Source: Purshia tridentata (lineage: Eukaryota; Streptophyta; Magnoliopsida; Rosales; Rosaceae). Taken from it: a stretch of 36,312 nucleotides of DNA. The position numbers were made by a program, and so were the translations under genes. The first letter of the stretch is position 1, and each line of letters opens with the position of its first letter. Shown piece after piece: positions 9,147 through 19,134 of this stretch. The stretch is taken from the NCBI GenBank assembly GCA_003254885.1, contig QANT01007960.1, positions 1-36,312 on the forward strand, read 5' to 3'. The notes beneath the pieces were generated by a model. The model had not been told where the DNA came from, did no database searches, and was given only the letters and a program-made list of their open reading frames with translations.

Positions 9147-11093
9147 ATGGCTTTGGCGGTGATAGTGGTGATGGCTGTGGTGGTGCAACTATCTCATGCA
9201 CTTGAATACAAGGTTGGAGACTCCATTGGACGGAATACCGTTGGCAATGTCGACTACAAACACCAGCCCGCTACTAACACTTTCCATCACGGTGACACTA
9301 TTGGTCAGTAAATCTCACCCAAATTTCTCTTGGTTTAATTTTTTTCATTTTGGTTATAAGGAATTAAAATCTAGATCTAATCTAATTCTAATCTTTACTC
9401 CATTCAACTTCACCACTGAGGTAACCCCAAGGACTTTGATTAATTTTATTTTAGTATGGATGATTTAAGTTACTATATGATGATATTAATATCCTTTTTA
9501 CAAGTATCAACTTGAAGTTTTATATACTTTAAAATAATTTTCCTATATGTATGTGTACACAGTTTTTTTCCTCTGCAAGACTACGTTTTTTAATTTAAAG
9601 ATCAATATATGCAAATTTTATAGGACCCTTATTTCATTTTTTTTGGATTTCCCCAATATTAGTTACTTGTGAGGTATGACTCCCATTTTTAAATAAGATT
9701 GAGGATTTAAGATGGAAATTTTTTTGGATCGAGCCAAAACTTTTGACACATGCCCTTTCTCCATTTTTATTAATTAATGGTACATACGTACATGAATTTT
9801 CCTCATAAGTCAACACATAAAAAAACGTGAGTGGATTGTAATAAGGAGAAAGATATGGCCGGATCCTTCTATGTAAGTGTTATACGCTTTTAAGTTTTAG
9901 GGTGTGTCACAGTTTTGTCAATGTTACAGACTATAACTTATTAGTGTATAAAAATTTATTGAGGTCCAAAAATATTGTCTAGTTGTTGCATTGGCTTTTT
10001 TTATTTCAAAACTGCCTCTAATGTTTTACTAAAATTAATGAGAATTAAATAAGACAATTGTGAATTTAAAACCCACAATTTGTGGATTTAAATTGTAGAA
10101 GTCTAAAACAATATGATACTTTATTCTCCTAAAAAAATCCAAATAAAAATATATCATCCCACAAAAATGAAAAATAAATCAAAAGCCAACAAAAAAAGGA
10201 TGGATTGGTATATTTCAATTGTAACAATACATGGGTTGATACGTTTTAAAAATACAACTTAAACCTGAAACATATACGTTTAATTTTGAACGTATGCATT
10301 TACTCATTTACCCGTACTTGAACCAACTTAATTAAACCTAAAACATTAGATAATGAGGATTGTTGTTGGTTCTCCTTTTTCTCTTACCAATTAAACACTT
10401 AAGCATGTTATGGTTTTAAACCCAAACAAAGAGAGCATGTTATGGTGTTGGAGTGAATAAGTCCCGTTAGTAATTAGTTAGGTATAAGTATGTGGGTTGT
10501 GTGGTTTTGATCCATAGTTCCAACATGCTCGATATTTGGTGGCAAGAGATCATTTCACTTGGTTTGTAACTCGGTTAATTATTTTCATTTACTATATACA
10601 TGCGAATTGATTCTTCAACATATATATATAACGTACTCCTTCTACACTAGGCTTTGATGGTTCGAATGATGAAATTGGCTCTTTGCAATTGACTACTGGT
10701 GGTGGTGATAAGGAGGAACTGGACAGTGATCCTCAACGACATAAGAAAAGAATCGTCTTGACATTTTCTCGAACTTCCCCCATTTCTGAAACTGAAATCA
10801 GAGACTTCTTCAGGTATAAGTCAATTTTCATGTAATTAATTAAGCATGAACATTAGTACGTACTTAACTTGCATTAAAGCTTTTATATATATGAATACTA
10901 AAATGGTTTTATAATATTTGCTTACAGGAAATATGGAGTGATTAGATCTGTGTATATGCAGCAAGGCTTGAGACCACGATATGCCCACATTGTCTTTCAT
11001 TCTGCATCCTCCGTAAAAGCTATCCTTGGTAGCGTGGATTGCGAAGTGGAATTAGTTATTAATAACAAGAAAGCTGTGGCCAAGAAACTTTAG
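9147..11093 (+). CDS. chimeric gene: signal peptide + truncated phytocyanin domain + RRM-like domain
   Basis: Exons 9147-9303, 10651-10813 and 10928-11093 have GT-AG borders and matching phases (phase 1, then phase 2), giving 161 codons and a TAG stop at 11091-11093. Residues 1-18 (MALAVIVVMAVVVQLSHA) look like a secretory signal peptide. Residues 19-53 (LEYKVGDSIG, then NTVGNVDY, then FHHGDTI) match the start of the plastocyanin-like domain of phytocyanins, small secreted blue-copper proteins. Exon 1 ends where phytocyanin genes commonly carry their intron, so the Cys, His and Met copper ligands that follow are missing. Exons 2-3 instead encode an acidic linker and an RRM-like fold (KKRIVLTFSRTSPISETEIR, then FFRKYGVIRSVYMQQ, then RYAHIVFHSASSVKAIL), like a plant RNA-binding family of unknown role. 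All joints stay open, but expression is unproven. Alternatives are an unspliced truncated phytocyanin (in-frame TAA at 9309) or two adjacent gene pieces. Confidence 0.5.
9304..10650 (+). other. intron 1 of the chimeric gene (or the spacer between two gene pieces)
   Basis: 1347 bases of AT-rich sequence with a TA-dinucleotide run just before the acceptor. I found no remnant of the missing phytocyanin second exon (the copper-ligand part) and no recognisable element. Confidence 0.45.
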
Positions 11094-11349
11094 TTTTAAG
11101 TTTGAATTTAAAATATATAAAAAAACAGTTCAAAATCATTTTATATTCCCACTTTAGAAACTTATGCTATGAACTGTTGTGTCCCAAATCATGACTTAAA
11201 AGATTTGGATACACGAGACTTTAGTTTTAAGTTTGAACTTAAAATATAAAAAAAACAGTTCAAAATCATTTTATATTCCCACTTTAGAAACTTATGCTAT
11301 GAACTGTTGTGTCCCCCAAATCATGACTTAAAAGATTTGGATACACGAG
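11087..11349 (+). repeat. 131-bp tandem duplication at the gene's 3' end
   Basis: Copy 1 (11087-11217) and copy 2 (11218-11349) are nearly identical. Both begin ACTTTAGTTTTAAGTTTGAA and end GATTTGGATACACGAG, with a small length change in an A-tract and one in a C-tract. Copy 1 starts inside the last Leu codon of the chimeric gene, so the stop codon is duplicated too. Confidence 0.95.
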
Positions 11350-12586
11350 CCACCGCATTGACCATTTAGCCCTAAAAAGAATTACCAAGCTCTTGTAACT
11401 CACTCCTAGAGCCAAATAATCAATGTTAATTGAGGCTGAGTTTTATTTTTAATGTTGGGTTGGACCAGACATAAATTTGCAGCAGAGAATAGAAAATTAT
11501 TAAATCAAATATTTCAAAACCAAACCATGATTACAAAAATTAACAATAATCTTGCGGCCACGTTTGGTGTGCGTGATTAGATTAGAAAGGATAATCAACA
11601 TTGAATTAGATTGTAGAGCATGCCATGTTTGGCGATGCACAAGGATTAGCTAAATAAGATTAGATTAGACATATTTTTCAAAAATCATAAACAATTTTAT
11701 TTTCACATTTTACAGTAATAAATTAAACAAATTATAATAAGGATAAATTATCAAAACACCCATTTTAAACTTTTAAATGTCTATTTAATCTAGTTTTTGA
11801 ATTGTATTCCCAGCCGGTCCAATTACCTTTTGTCCAGCCCATTTATTTTTTCCCCCAGCCCACTTTAATTTTTTTCTCCGTTTTGTTTCCGTCTTTCTGT
11901 CATTGCCTCTCATTTCTCTCGTTTCTCTCATCTCTCTCTCTCTCACACACCGTAACTCTCTCTCTCCGATGGTGCCTCTGCAGCGTTAACTCCGACAGGC
12001 TCTAGCGAGAGAAGTCTTATAGCCGCTAAGAGTTTTCGATCTGATGGAAACACACGAAACTTCAAACCAGGTAATTTCTCTCATTTCTCTCTCTGTCTCT
12101 TTTGGGTTTTGGTGCAGATCTGAGTAGGAAGGTGCATTTCCATGTTCTTAGATCTGGAACTCAGATTTATAACTCAAATTTGATGTGAGATGGGAGAGAT
12201 AGATAGGCAGACTTAGAGTGAGAGAAAGCCATAATGAAAAATTTTAGGCTAAGAAAATAGTATTTATATCAAAGAGGCCATCAGGACTAAAATGGTTACT
12301 AGGAGGGCATGGATTTCTTAGTTGAGTCTGATGGTTTAACCAGCTTTGAAAGGGATCAATTATCGAAGTCAAGAAGAAGTGATGGCCTGACTTTGTCTCC
12401 CTTTTGTTATCTTCTGCTCCCCTTGTATAGGTTGGGTAAGGGAAAGAATAAAAATGGCAAAAAACATGTTCAATACTTCAACAGTTTATTTGGGTGAGCT
12501 CTTTCTCTAGAACAATAGTGATGGTTTTAGTTTTTATCACTTTTGTTATTCATTGCGTTAATCAATTTCTCATATTTTAACTACAG
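11350..12586. other. AT-rich spacer; CT-rich leader-like tract
   Basis: No gene is supported. 11570-11690 contains the words CCACGTTTGGTGTGCG and ATGTTTGGCGATGCAC, resembling ends of non-autonomous plant elements. 11880-12110 is rich in TCTCTC and TTTCTC and looks like a 5' leader. CCCAGCCGGTCC at 11809-11820 resembles the reverse complement of GGGCCGGCAGGG at 14413-14424. These may be decayed inverted ends around the AP2 relic. Confidence 0.35.
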
Positions 12587-13150
12587 GGGGCTATGATATG
12601 GAAGAGAGAGCTGTAAGAGCTTATGATCTTGTTGCCTTTAAATACTGGGGCCCTACAACACATGTAAACTTCCCCATATGGTTGATGTTCAACTCTTTCT
12701 TGGGGTTCCATCATTTTATTTTGAAGCTTTTAGTAGCTGAAATTTCATTTCATGGTCTTTTGACAGTTGGAAAATTACAGAGCACAAATTGAAGAAATGA
12801 AAAATATGAGCTAGCAGGAATATGTTGTGCATCTGAGAAGGTAGAGGTTTTGGTTTATTCTTAGTGTTTCCTAATGCTTCTAAATTTTCAGAAGAGTATT
12901 CATGTGTTCCTTTGAATTTCAAGAAAAGCAATGAATTTTCAAGGGGGGCTTCAATTTACCAAGTAGTAACAAGGTTCTGCTTGGTTTTCCTATGCATTGT
13001 ACCCCAAATTTTAAGGTTGAAGTAACTTTTTTGGGCTAATTCCAGTTTATTTTCTCATTTTGGCTTTCTGCAGAAATCACCAACATGGAAGATGTCAAGC
13101 TCGGATTGGCAGGGTAGTAGGAAACAAGGACCTTTATCTTGGGACATTTG
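12587..13150 (+). pseudogene. AINTEGUMENTA-like AP2 transcription factor relic
   Basis: AIL/PLETHORA proteins are plant transcription factors with two AP2 DNA-binding repeats. Four exon relics lie in order. 12587-12675 gives [20 protein letters not shown] then [10 protein letters not shown]. 12767-12840 gives [15 protein letters not shown], a TAG stop (12812-12814), then QEYVVHLRR. 12924-12973 gives KSNEFSRGASIYQVVTR. 13074-13150 gives [20 protein letters not shown] then LYLGTF. These are the end of AP2 repeat 1, the linker and the start of repeat 2, and 'PLENY...EEMKNM' points to the AIL6/AIL7 type. Intron positions are conserved, so it is a genomic copy and not a processed one. Defects: no first half of repeat 1; a stop in the linker; donor GT changed to AT after NFP; a damaged acceptor or one-base loss before KSNEF; Gly of YRGV and Trp of HGRW lost; and no convincing STQEEAAEAYD exon. 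A possible trace, RGIELD, lies near 13512. Confidence 0.85.
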
Positions 13151-13729
13151 GTAAGTTTCTAAATTGTGTAAACTACTTGGTGATGGTTTTTGTTTTTATG
13201 ATCTATCAGACCAGCAACAACATCTTTTGGACGTATTCTAATCAATGCCATTGACTTTTTCTACATCAACCCCCATGCTGGCAGCTTCACTATAGTCTTA
13301 CACCGGATTAATTGAACACACAGTTGATACGTGTTTAAAAGCTCAATTAATAAGAAACTCACAGTTAATTAACTTCGAGAAAAAGCTAGGCATATGTCTT
13401 ATTTGTTTGCTGTTTGCATTATTTCCTATATTTTTTGTTATATTCTAAATTTCATGAGGACTGCTACTATGATTATTCATATAATTTTTGTAAATTTTGC
13501 CACACAGGTTCGAGGAATTGAGTTGGATCTGCCAACAAGCAAGTTGATATTAGTGACCTCCAAAAAACAAGTCATTTGTTTGTTGAATAGATTTGTATCT
13601 AAGAAGCTTTTCTAATGATTTTTGGCAGCTTTCGCTATCTCTGTATATGTATATGTAACAGTTGGGATCAATGTTTTGTGTGTGTACGCATTCAATTTTT
13701 AAGCAGGGGATTTTAAGTAACAATATCTG

Positions 13730-14205
13730 ATTGTTACTGTCTGATAGTAATAATATGGTGATTGTTACTGTCCGACAGTAACAATATGGTGATTGCGATT
13801 GTTCGACAGTAACAATATGGTGATTGCTACTGTCCGACAGTAACAATAGGGTGATTGCTACTCTCTGACAGTAACAATAACAATGTATGATTGTCCTCTA
13901 ATAGAAAGTTGCAATTTTTTAATTTGGTTCAGAATATAATTGTTAATGTTCATGTTCAACAGTAAAAAAAAAACTCTAGATATGAAAAAACAATATGGTG
14001 ATTGTTACTGTTCGACAGTAACAATATGGCGATTGCTACTGTTCGACAGTAACAATATGGCGATTGCTACTGTCCGACAGTAATAATAACAATGAATGAT
14101 TGTCCTCTAATAGAAAGTTGCAATTTTTTAATTTGGTTCAGAATATAATTGTTAATATTCATGTTCAACAGTAAAAAAAAACTCTAGATATGAAAAAATA
14201 AAAAA
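13730..14205 (+). repeat. 31-bp palindromic minisatellite with a 209-bp higher-order duplication
   Basis: The core GACAGTAACAATATGGTGAT recurs at offsets of exactly 31 bases (starting 13743, 13774, 13805, 13836, 13867 and again 14014, 14045, 14076). Each unit contains a near-perfect palindrome, GTTACTGTC-C-GACAGTAAC, with variants. The array plus a unique flank (TGATTGTCCTCTAATAGAAA, then CATGTTCAACAGT) is itself duplicated 209 bases apart (about 13867-13990 and 14076-14200). Confidence 0.92.
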
Positions 14206-14367
14206 TAAAAACCAGTTTCATTTTTTTTGTTTTTATGTGTATATACAAGAAAAAATATGTAAATTTTGTATAAGTTATTTTATTTTTTATTTTTTTTGCA
14301 AAGTAAGAATTGTTATTATTTAAACAGTAACAATTTTTAAAAGTATTGTAGTGTGCTACAGTAATGT

Positions 14368-14394
14368 TGCTACAGTAACGCCGTTACTGTAGCA
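14368..14394 (+). repeat. perfect 13-bp-arm palindrome
   Basis: TGCTACAGTAACG, one C, then its exact reverse complement. A further TGCTACAGTAA lies just upstream at 14354. It shares the CAGTAAC / GTTACTG core with the minisatellite upstream, so the two may share an origin. Confidence 0.95.
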
Positions 14395-14493
14395 CCTGAT
14401 TTTTTTAAAAGTGGGCCGGCAGGGTTATATCTTTCTGTATTTGGGCTTAATGAACTATAGAAGTGTCCAAATGGACTTATCAAGCAATATCCC

Positions 14494-15119
14494 TTGATTT
14501 AGAGCTATAGCTTCAAATTAAATAATAAAAAAAAATAAAAAATGTGAGGAAAAAAGTTCTGTCAATTAACTGCCTTTTTTTTCTTCTTTTGGAGATGTTC
14601 GTCTCCTCCAAAACTCTTGTCTACCATGGTTTTTCTTTCTCTGTAAGTTTCTTGACAGAGAAAAAGCTGTTGACAAATAACTAATGATTCCTCCTTTATT
14701 TTGAATTTTGTACAATTTTTTTTTTTCGTTGTCTTTGTGGTTTGGTTGATCTTCCAATTCTTTGGACATTTCTTTATTTGGCTTACAAAATGGTAACAAT
14801 ATGATAATCACACTATCAATCACCATATAATCTTCCAATGGTAGACAAAGTAAAATTAATATGATCACCATGGCAGACAAGCCTCTCTCTCCAAAGAGGC
14901 AGCATATATAACAAGAGAGAGAGCGAGCTATCAACATCTTTTGATCTCTCAAACTATAAACTTGCAGAGAAAAAAAAACTATGGTGGACAAGAGTTTTGG
15001 AGGAGATCAACATCTCCAAAAGAGAAAGAAAAAAAAGGTAGGCAGTCGACACTATTTTTTTCTCCTCACATTTTTTATTTTCTTTAAGTACTTAATTTAA
15101 AACTATAGCCCTAAGTCAA
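14494..15119. mobile_element. 626-bp element with about 155-bp terminal inverted repeats
   Basis: The left arm (14494-14650) matches the reverse complement of the right arm (14963-15119) almost end to end. Shared blocks in order are TTGA.TTAG.GCTATAG, AATAAAAAATGTGAGGA, CTTTTGGAGATGTT and TCTCCTCCAAAACTCTTGTC. The loop of about 310 bases is AT-rich and has no conserved protein. A 141-codon minus-strand frame crosses it but is set by the repeat structure. The layout fits a foldback/MITE element whose transcript would form a long hairpin, a typical source of small RNAs in plants. No clear target-site duplication. Confidence 0.8.
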
Positions 15120-15690
15120 TGTGAACCATTTGATCTTGAAATATACACATGGCATCTTATAGTAAAAAGTTTAGGAATGTTAAGAGATTAGTATATTAGG
15201 AGAGGATCCAAGTTCGTAATTTCCAATGGTGTTAAAGGAATAATTAATAAAACACGAGTTAAAAAGGGAATTTAAAAAATATATATATTGTAAATCCAAA
15301 CTATAAGGCTAGATTTGAAAATATAAAATGAAAAATATAATAAAAACATTTAAAAAAACAAAAGGAGTGCAAACGAAGAAAAGTGGTGTGTAAAAATTGC
15401 CTCCCAATCAAAATTATCCAAATTATGTTGAGAGTTTAAATTATTTTAGTCTAAATTTTCATTGAAATTAAAATTTGGTCGAAGTTTTCTACAAAATTTA
15501 ATTCCTTGATTAGAAGTATCAAAAATCTAAAACCTCGCAGTCGAGAGAGAAGTCAGATCACTGTCTATCCGAGAAGCTATTAGTGAAAACTTAAGTAGTG
15601 ATGGGGCTGGGCTTTTCCATTTGGGTCCTTTGGAACTGTTCTTGGATTTCGATTATTTGTACTTTTGGGCTACAATTTCACATCAACTCA
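15120..15690. other. AT-rich spacer, no gene seen
   Basis: No conserved frame, repeat array or recognisable element was found in this stretch. Confidence 0.4.
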
Positions 15691-16013
15691 TGCTATATGT
15701 GCCACTCTAAACTACTAAGTTGACCACTCTCTCAACATTTTTCTTTTTCATTTTTTTCTTTTGCCCCAGCATTAAAAAAAATTACTCCTCTTCCTCTTCC
15801 TCCCTCACCCTAACCTCAACCCCAACCCAACCCAATTAGGACACCTTTCTGTTAGCGCCGCATAGCGGCAACGAAATTTGTAAGGAACCATCATAGACTT
15901 AAGATTTATATGTAATATTAATAATAGAGTAGTCTCTCAATCAAGGCTGGCTCCGGAAGGCCAGAGTCAAAATTTAAAATTTGCTCCTAATTTTACTTGT
16001 TAGAAAATATATA

Positions 16014-16433
16014 TAAAGTTTAGGCTATTTTTTATTTTTACTCCTTGAAACATACTTCTTTTATCACTTTACCCCCTAAAAGTTAAATCCTCTCACTTTG
16101 CCCCAAACTTTGTATCACAAGGATAAATGCTCCCACTTTGCCCCCTTAAACTCAACTTCATCCATTTGTCCAGTTTTTATCTCAACTTTGGCCCGACTTT
16201 TGACTCATCAAATCTCCACCAAATCAACAATTTTATTCTCATTTTGAAACTATGAATATTTTTTTTACAAAAAATCACTCAAAACGGAGCTCTAGAACTC
16301 CAGATAATAAATGTAGTTGAGGTTATAAATGAGAGTGTAAAATTCGAGGCGTGGAAGGATTTAAGTTTCAGAGAGCAAAGTGAAAAAAGAAATATGTTTC
16401 AAAAGGCAAAAATAATAAATAGCCTAAATTTTA
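16014..16433. mobile_element. nested foldback element, about 80-bp arms
   Basis: TTTAGGCTATTTTTTATTTT, then CTTGAAACATACTTCTTTT, then TTAAATCCT at 16014-16092 pair with the reverse complement of 16355-16433 (AGGATTTAAGTTTC, then GAAATATGTTTCAAAAGG, then AATAAATAGCCTAAATTTTA). The loop contains repeats of the CACTTTGCCCC type. It sits wholly inside the 15691-17393 element. Confidence 0.75.
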
Positions 16434-16584
16434 AGTCTATCCATAAAAAACAAATAAAAAATACTCTTCACAAGCCCAAATGAAAATTTTTTTTTTCCTC
16501 TCCTTAACCTCTCCTATAAAGATCTGTTACTTTTATTTTTTTTAATATATATTATATGCATACATATTATATACATATCTTTAA

Positions 16585-16604
16585 CAAATCTCTCTCTCTC
16601 TCTT
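16585..16604 (+). repeat. short (TC)n microsatellite
   Basis: AATC followed by a CT dinucleotide run ending in TTCTATG; part of low-complexity sequence inside the larger inverted-repeat element. Confidence 0.7.
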
Positions 16605-17509
16605 CTATGAGGGCAAGTTTGCAAGTTAGCCACACCAAAAAAAAAAAGCAAGACAACAAGACAGCAAGACAGCAAGAATTGCCTTTTGGGTGTTAGGCTA
16701 GGCATTACATCTTGGTTATGAGCTGGTGGTCGAAAGCTGAAGGAGGGGGTCAAACTGAGTTGGTTGGGCATAGTTTAGACATGGTGTTCTGGCGGGTGAG
16801 GGGTCAATTGACCACCCTTGTCCCCCAGTGGATCCGCCACTGGTGAGAAGAGCCCCAAACTTTACCAGTGACAATGGAGGGGGTGTGATCCAAACCTATT
16901 CGATAGCATGCCGTCGAAAATACAAAAAGGTTCTATAGCTTACGGCTGAATACAAGTAATGTGTTCAACATAATACCTCCAAATACCTTTTTTAAACACA
17001 TATTTTTCATTTGGTGGTTGCTTACCGAAAATCCCGCCTACATTCGACATTATGGTGCCGGATAATCACCAAAATTTCGGTACACCAGTGTCAAAAAGTT
17101 TCTAAACTGGCGAAGTCAATAGTAATGACATGCAAGGTCAATGGCAACTCCATGCAAAGTGATGGCGACAGTGATCTCCAAATTGGATTGCAAAGATCTG
17201 AGAGATAAGGATGGGAGAGAGGGGGAGAGAGAGAAGATGCAATGAGGTCATGCGGTGGTTGAGTTGGGTGGGGGTGGGTGGTTTTGTGTGGAAGGGAGGA
17301 AGAGGAAGAATTTTTTTTTAATGCAGGGGCAAAAAGGAAAAAAATATTGAGATGGGGGTCAACTTAGCGGTTTATGGTGATCGGAATAGCCATTACCTTT
17401 CACATCTTCTAAAACTATATATCAAATTTATTTCTTGATTAGTGTTAAAGGGTTGTTGACAAGATTTAGTTTTTTTGCAGTCCACTCAAATAATCCAACA
17501 ACTAAAGAC

Positions 17510-18230
17510 TAAGGATGCACATAGATCGGTTATCCAATCTACAAACCATTATCCATATCCAATTCATAATTTGCGGTATAGCAATTTTTATATCCATATT
17601 CGATCCACAAATTTGTATATCCACAAGTTCGGATATCTTCAAAATCGGATTAGATTGGATCGGATAACAGATAATATCCAAATAATAACATAAAAATTAT
17701 TTAGCAATTACATAATATAAAAATCATCCTTCAAATTAATTCAATAGTTCCACAACATAAAATTCAGAAATTAAGATAAGCCTATCATAATAACAAGTTT
17801 TTACTTTCTAGTAGTCCTAAACTATATACTATATATATTTATAACTTTTATAATAGATTTCATTGTCAAACTAATTTAAAATACCCTAAACTTAAACTAT
17901 ATAGTAACATATATAGTTTATAAACTATATGATATTATAAGCTATTAGGGGCTTTGATTTACTCTATAATAGAAATTAAACATATACAAACATATATAAA
18001 CTATATAAAAATTATATATATATATATATATAATTTGTGGATCGTATCAGATATATCCGTGGTTTTTAATATTGATATTCATATCCGATTCACAAATTAC
18101 GGATCGGATCGGATCGGATCAATATCCACAAATAAAAAATTACAAATTGGATTGGTACCATATCCACAAATTACGAATCAAATCAGATCAGTAAGCGGAT
18201 TTTCTATATATTTGTGGACCTTTAGTAAAG
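17510..18230. repeat. GGATC / ATATCC-rich repeat region
   Basis: Words such as TATCCA, GGATCGGAT, CACAAATT and ATATCCACAAAT recur in both orientations. Four GGATC in tandem lie at 18101-18120. The ends (AGATCGGTTATCC near 17523; CAGTAAGCGGATTTTC near 18189) are roughly inverted. The middle (17700-18030) is AT-rich with a long TA run at 18015-18032. A smaller relative is at 3185-3330. Probably one degenerate interspersed element. Confidence 0.55.
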
Positions 18231-18911
18231 ACATGCCTTTCTTTTAATCTAAAGGCAGAGAAGCCGAAACTCTGTTGACAAAGAAAAATGTTAAGGGGTA
18301 AACACCCACATAATCTTCTATCACCCTCTTCTCCCTCCCAACCAGACTGCCCCTTACTCTAAACGACCCCCTCCCCTCCTCTCTCCCACAACAACCTCCT
18401 CGCTTCCTCCCAACACTTTCCTCCTCTCTTTATGTGTAAACACCCCAATTAGAGGCCTACATGCTTAAGAGCTCTCTAATCACCTAGATGGTTTTAGGGT
18501 TCTCTGATAATTTCCAACTATTTTTCCATTTTTTTGCTTCTATCCTTATATTTGTTCTTTTCCACATACACTGCCCTTTTTCTTTTTTTCACTTCTTTTT
18601 GCTTCCTAAAGTCGACCAAATAATTATAGCTAATGTAGTACAATTGCATATGCAAATTGTGACATAGTTACACCCCAACTCCAGGGTTTCATTTTTAAAA
18701 AAACAATCATGTTTATCACTTATGGTTTAAGGTTTTGAGCAAAAATCCAAAATTCAAAAACTGGCCCAAAAAAAAAAAAAAACCCTAAACTATAAACTCT
18801 AAACCCACTAAATAAAATTTACAAACAACAAATATTAAACTCGTTAGTTAGCCAATTATAAAATGCGCAACTTGCTATTTAGCCCCAACAATTTAATAAA
18901 AATATACTTCT
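18231..18911. other. spacer left of the Copia element
   Basis: A CCCTCCTCTC-type pyrimidine-rich tract (18310-18430), an A-tract at 18767-18782, and AT-rich sequence. GTAAACACCC occurs twice (near 18299 and 18437). No gene seen. Confidence 0.4.
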
Positions 18912-19089
18912 TGTTGTAAAAATATATGACTAGGGTTTGTGGAGGCAGAGAGAATCATCAGGTTCTTTTATTCATTCAGGAATATATATACTTATACAAA
19001 GGTAGGGTTTACTCACTTTAATAAATTACTAGTATGCCCATACAACTAATTACATGAATAGCCACACTAATAAAGATATTTACAACACT
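18912..19089 (-). repeat. Copia 3' LTR
   Basis: Starts TGTTGTAAAAATATATGACT and ends GATATTTACAACA as written on the plus strand, with TGTTG/CAACA inverted tips. It pairs with 25185-25360. It is the 3' LTR because the polypurine tract adjoins its right end. Confidence 0.93.
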
Positions 19090-19100
19090 CCCCCTTGGAT
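19090..19100 (-). other. polypurine tract
   Basis: On the minus strand this reads CCAAGGGGGAG directly before the 3' LTR, the usual primer site for plus-strand DNA synthesis. Confidence 0.8.
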
Positions 19101-19134
19101 ATTCCATGTCATTAGTGTTGTCTCTGCTATGCGC

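Larger units (their letters stand above)
15691..17393. mobile_element. 1.7-kb element with about 140-bp inverted ends
   Basis: The left end (15691-15832: TGCTATATGTGCCACTCTAA, then CTAAGTTGACC, then GCATTAAAAAAAATTACTCC and CTCTTCCTCTTCCTCCCT) aligns with the reverse complement of the right end (17257-17393: ATGGCTATTCCGATCACCAT, then GCTAAGTTGACCC, then GCATTAAAAAAAAATTCTTC). The interior lacks a transposase and contains another foldback (16014-16433). It also contains GCCACTGG-type sequence near 16830. A non-autonomous Mutator-like element is possible, but I could not identify a 9-bp target duplication. Confidence 0.6.

Noticed and set aside
12309..12497. 62-codon frame upstream of the AP2 relic as its missing first part
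   Set aside because: It contains no YRGVTRHRWTGR or HLWD motif of AP2 repeat 1; only a faint Lys/Asn-rich resemblance.
13730..14205. CRISPR array
   Set aside because: Regular 31-base spacing and palindromes superficially resemble one, but there are no unique spacers and the DNA is plant nuclear.
14566..14991. 141-codon minus-strand reading frame
   Set aside because: It lies across the foldback at 14494-15119; its ends are set by the inverted arms and the translation matches no domain I know.
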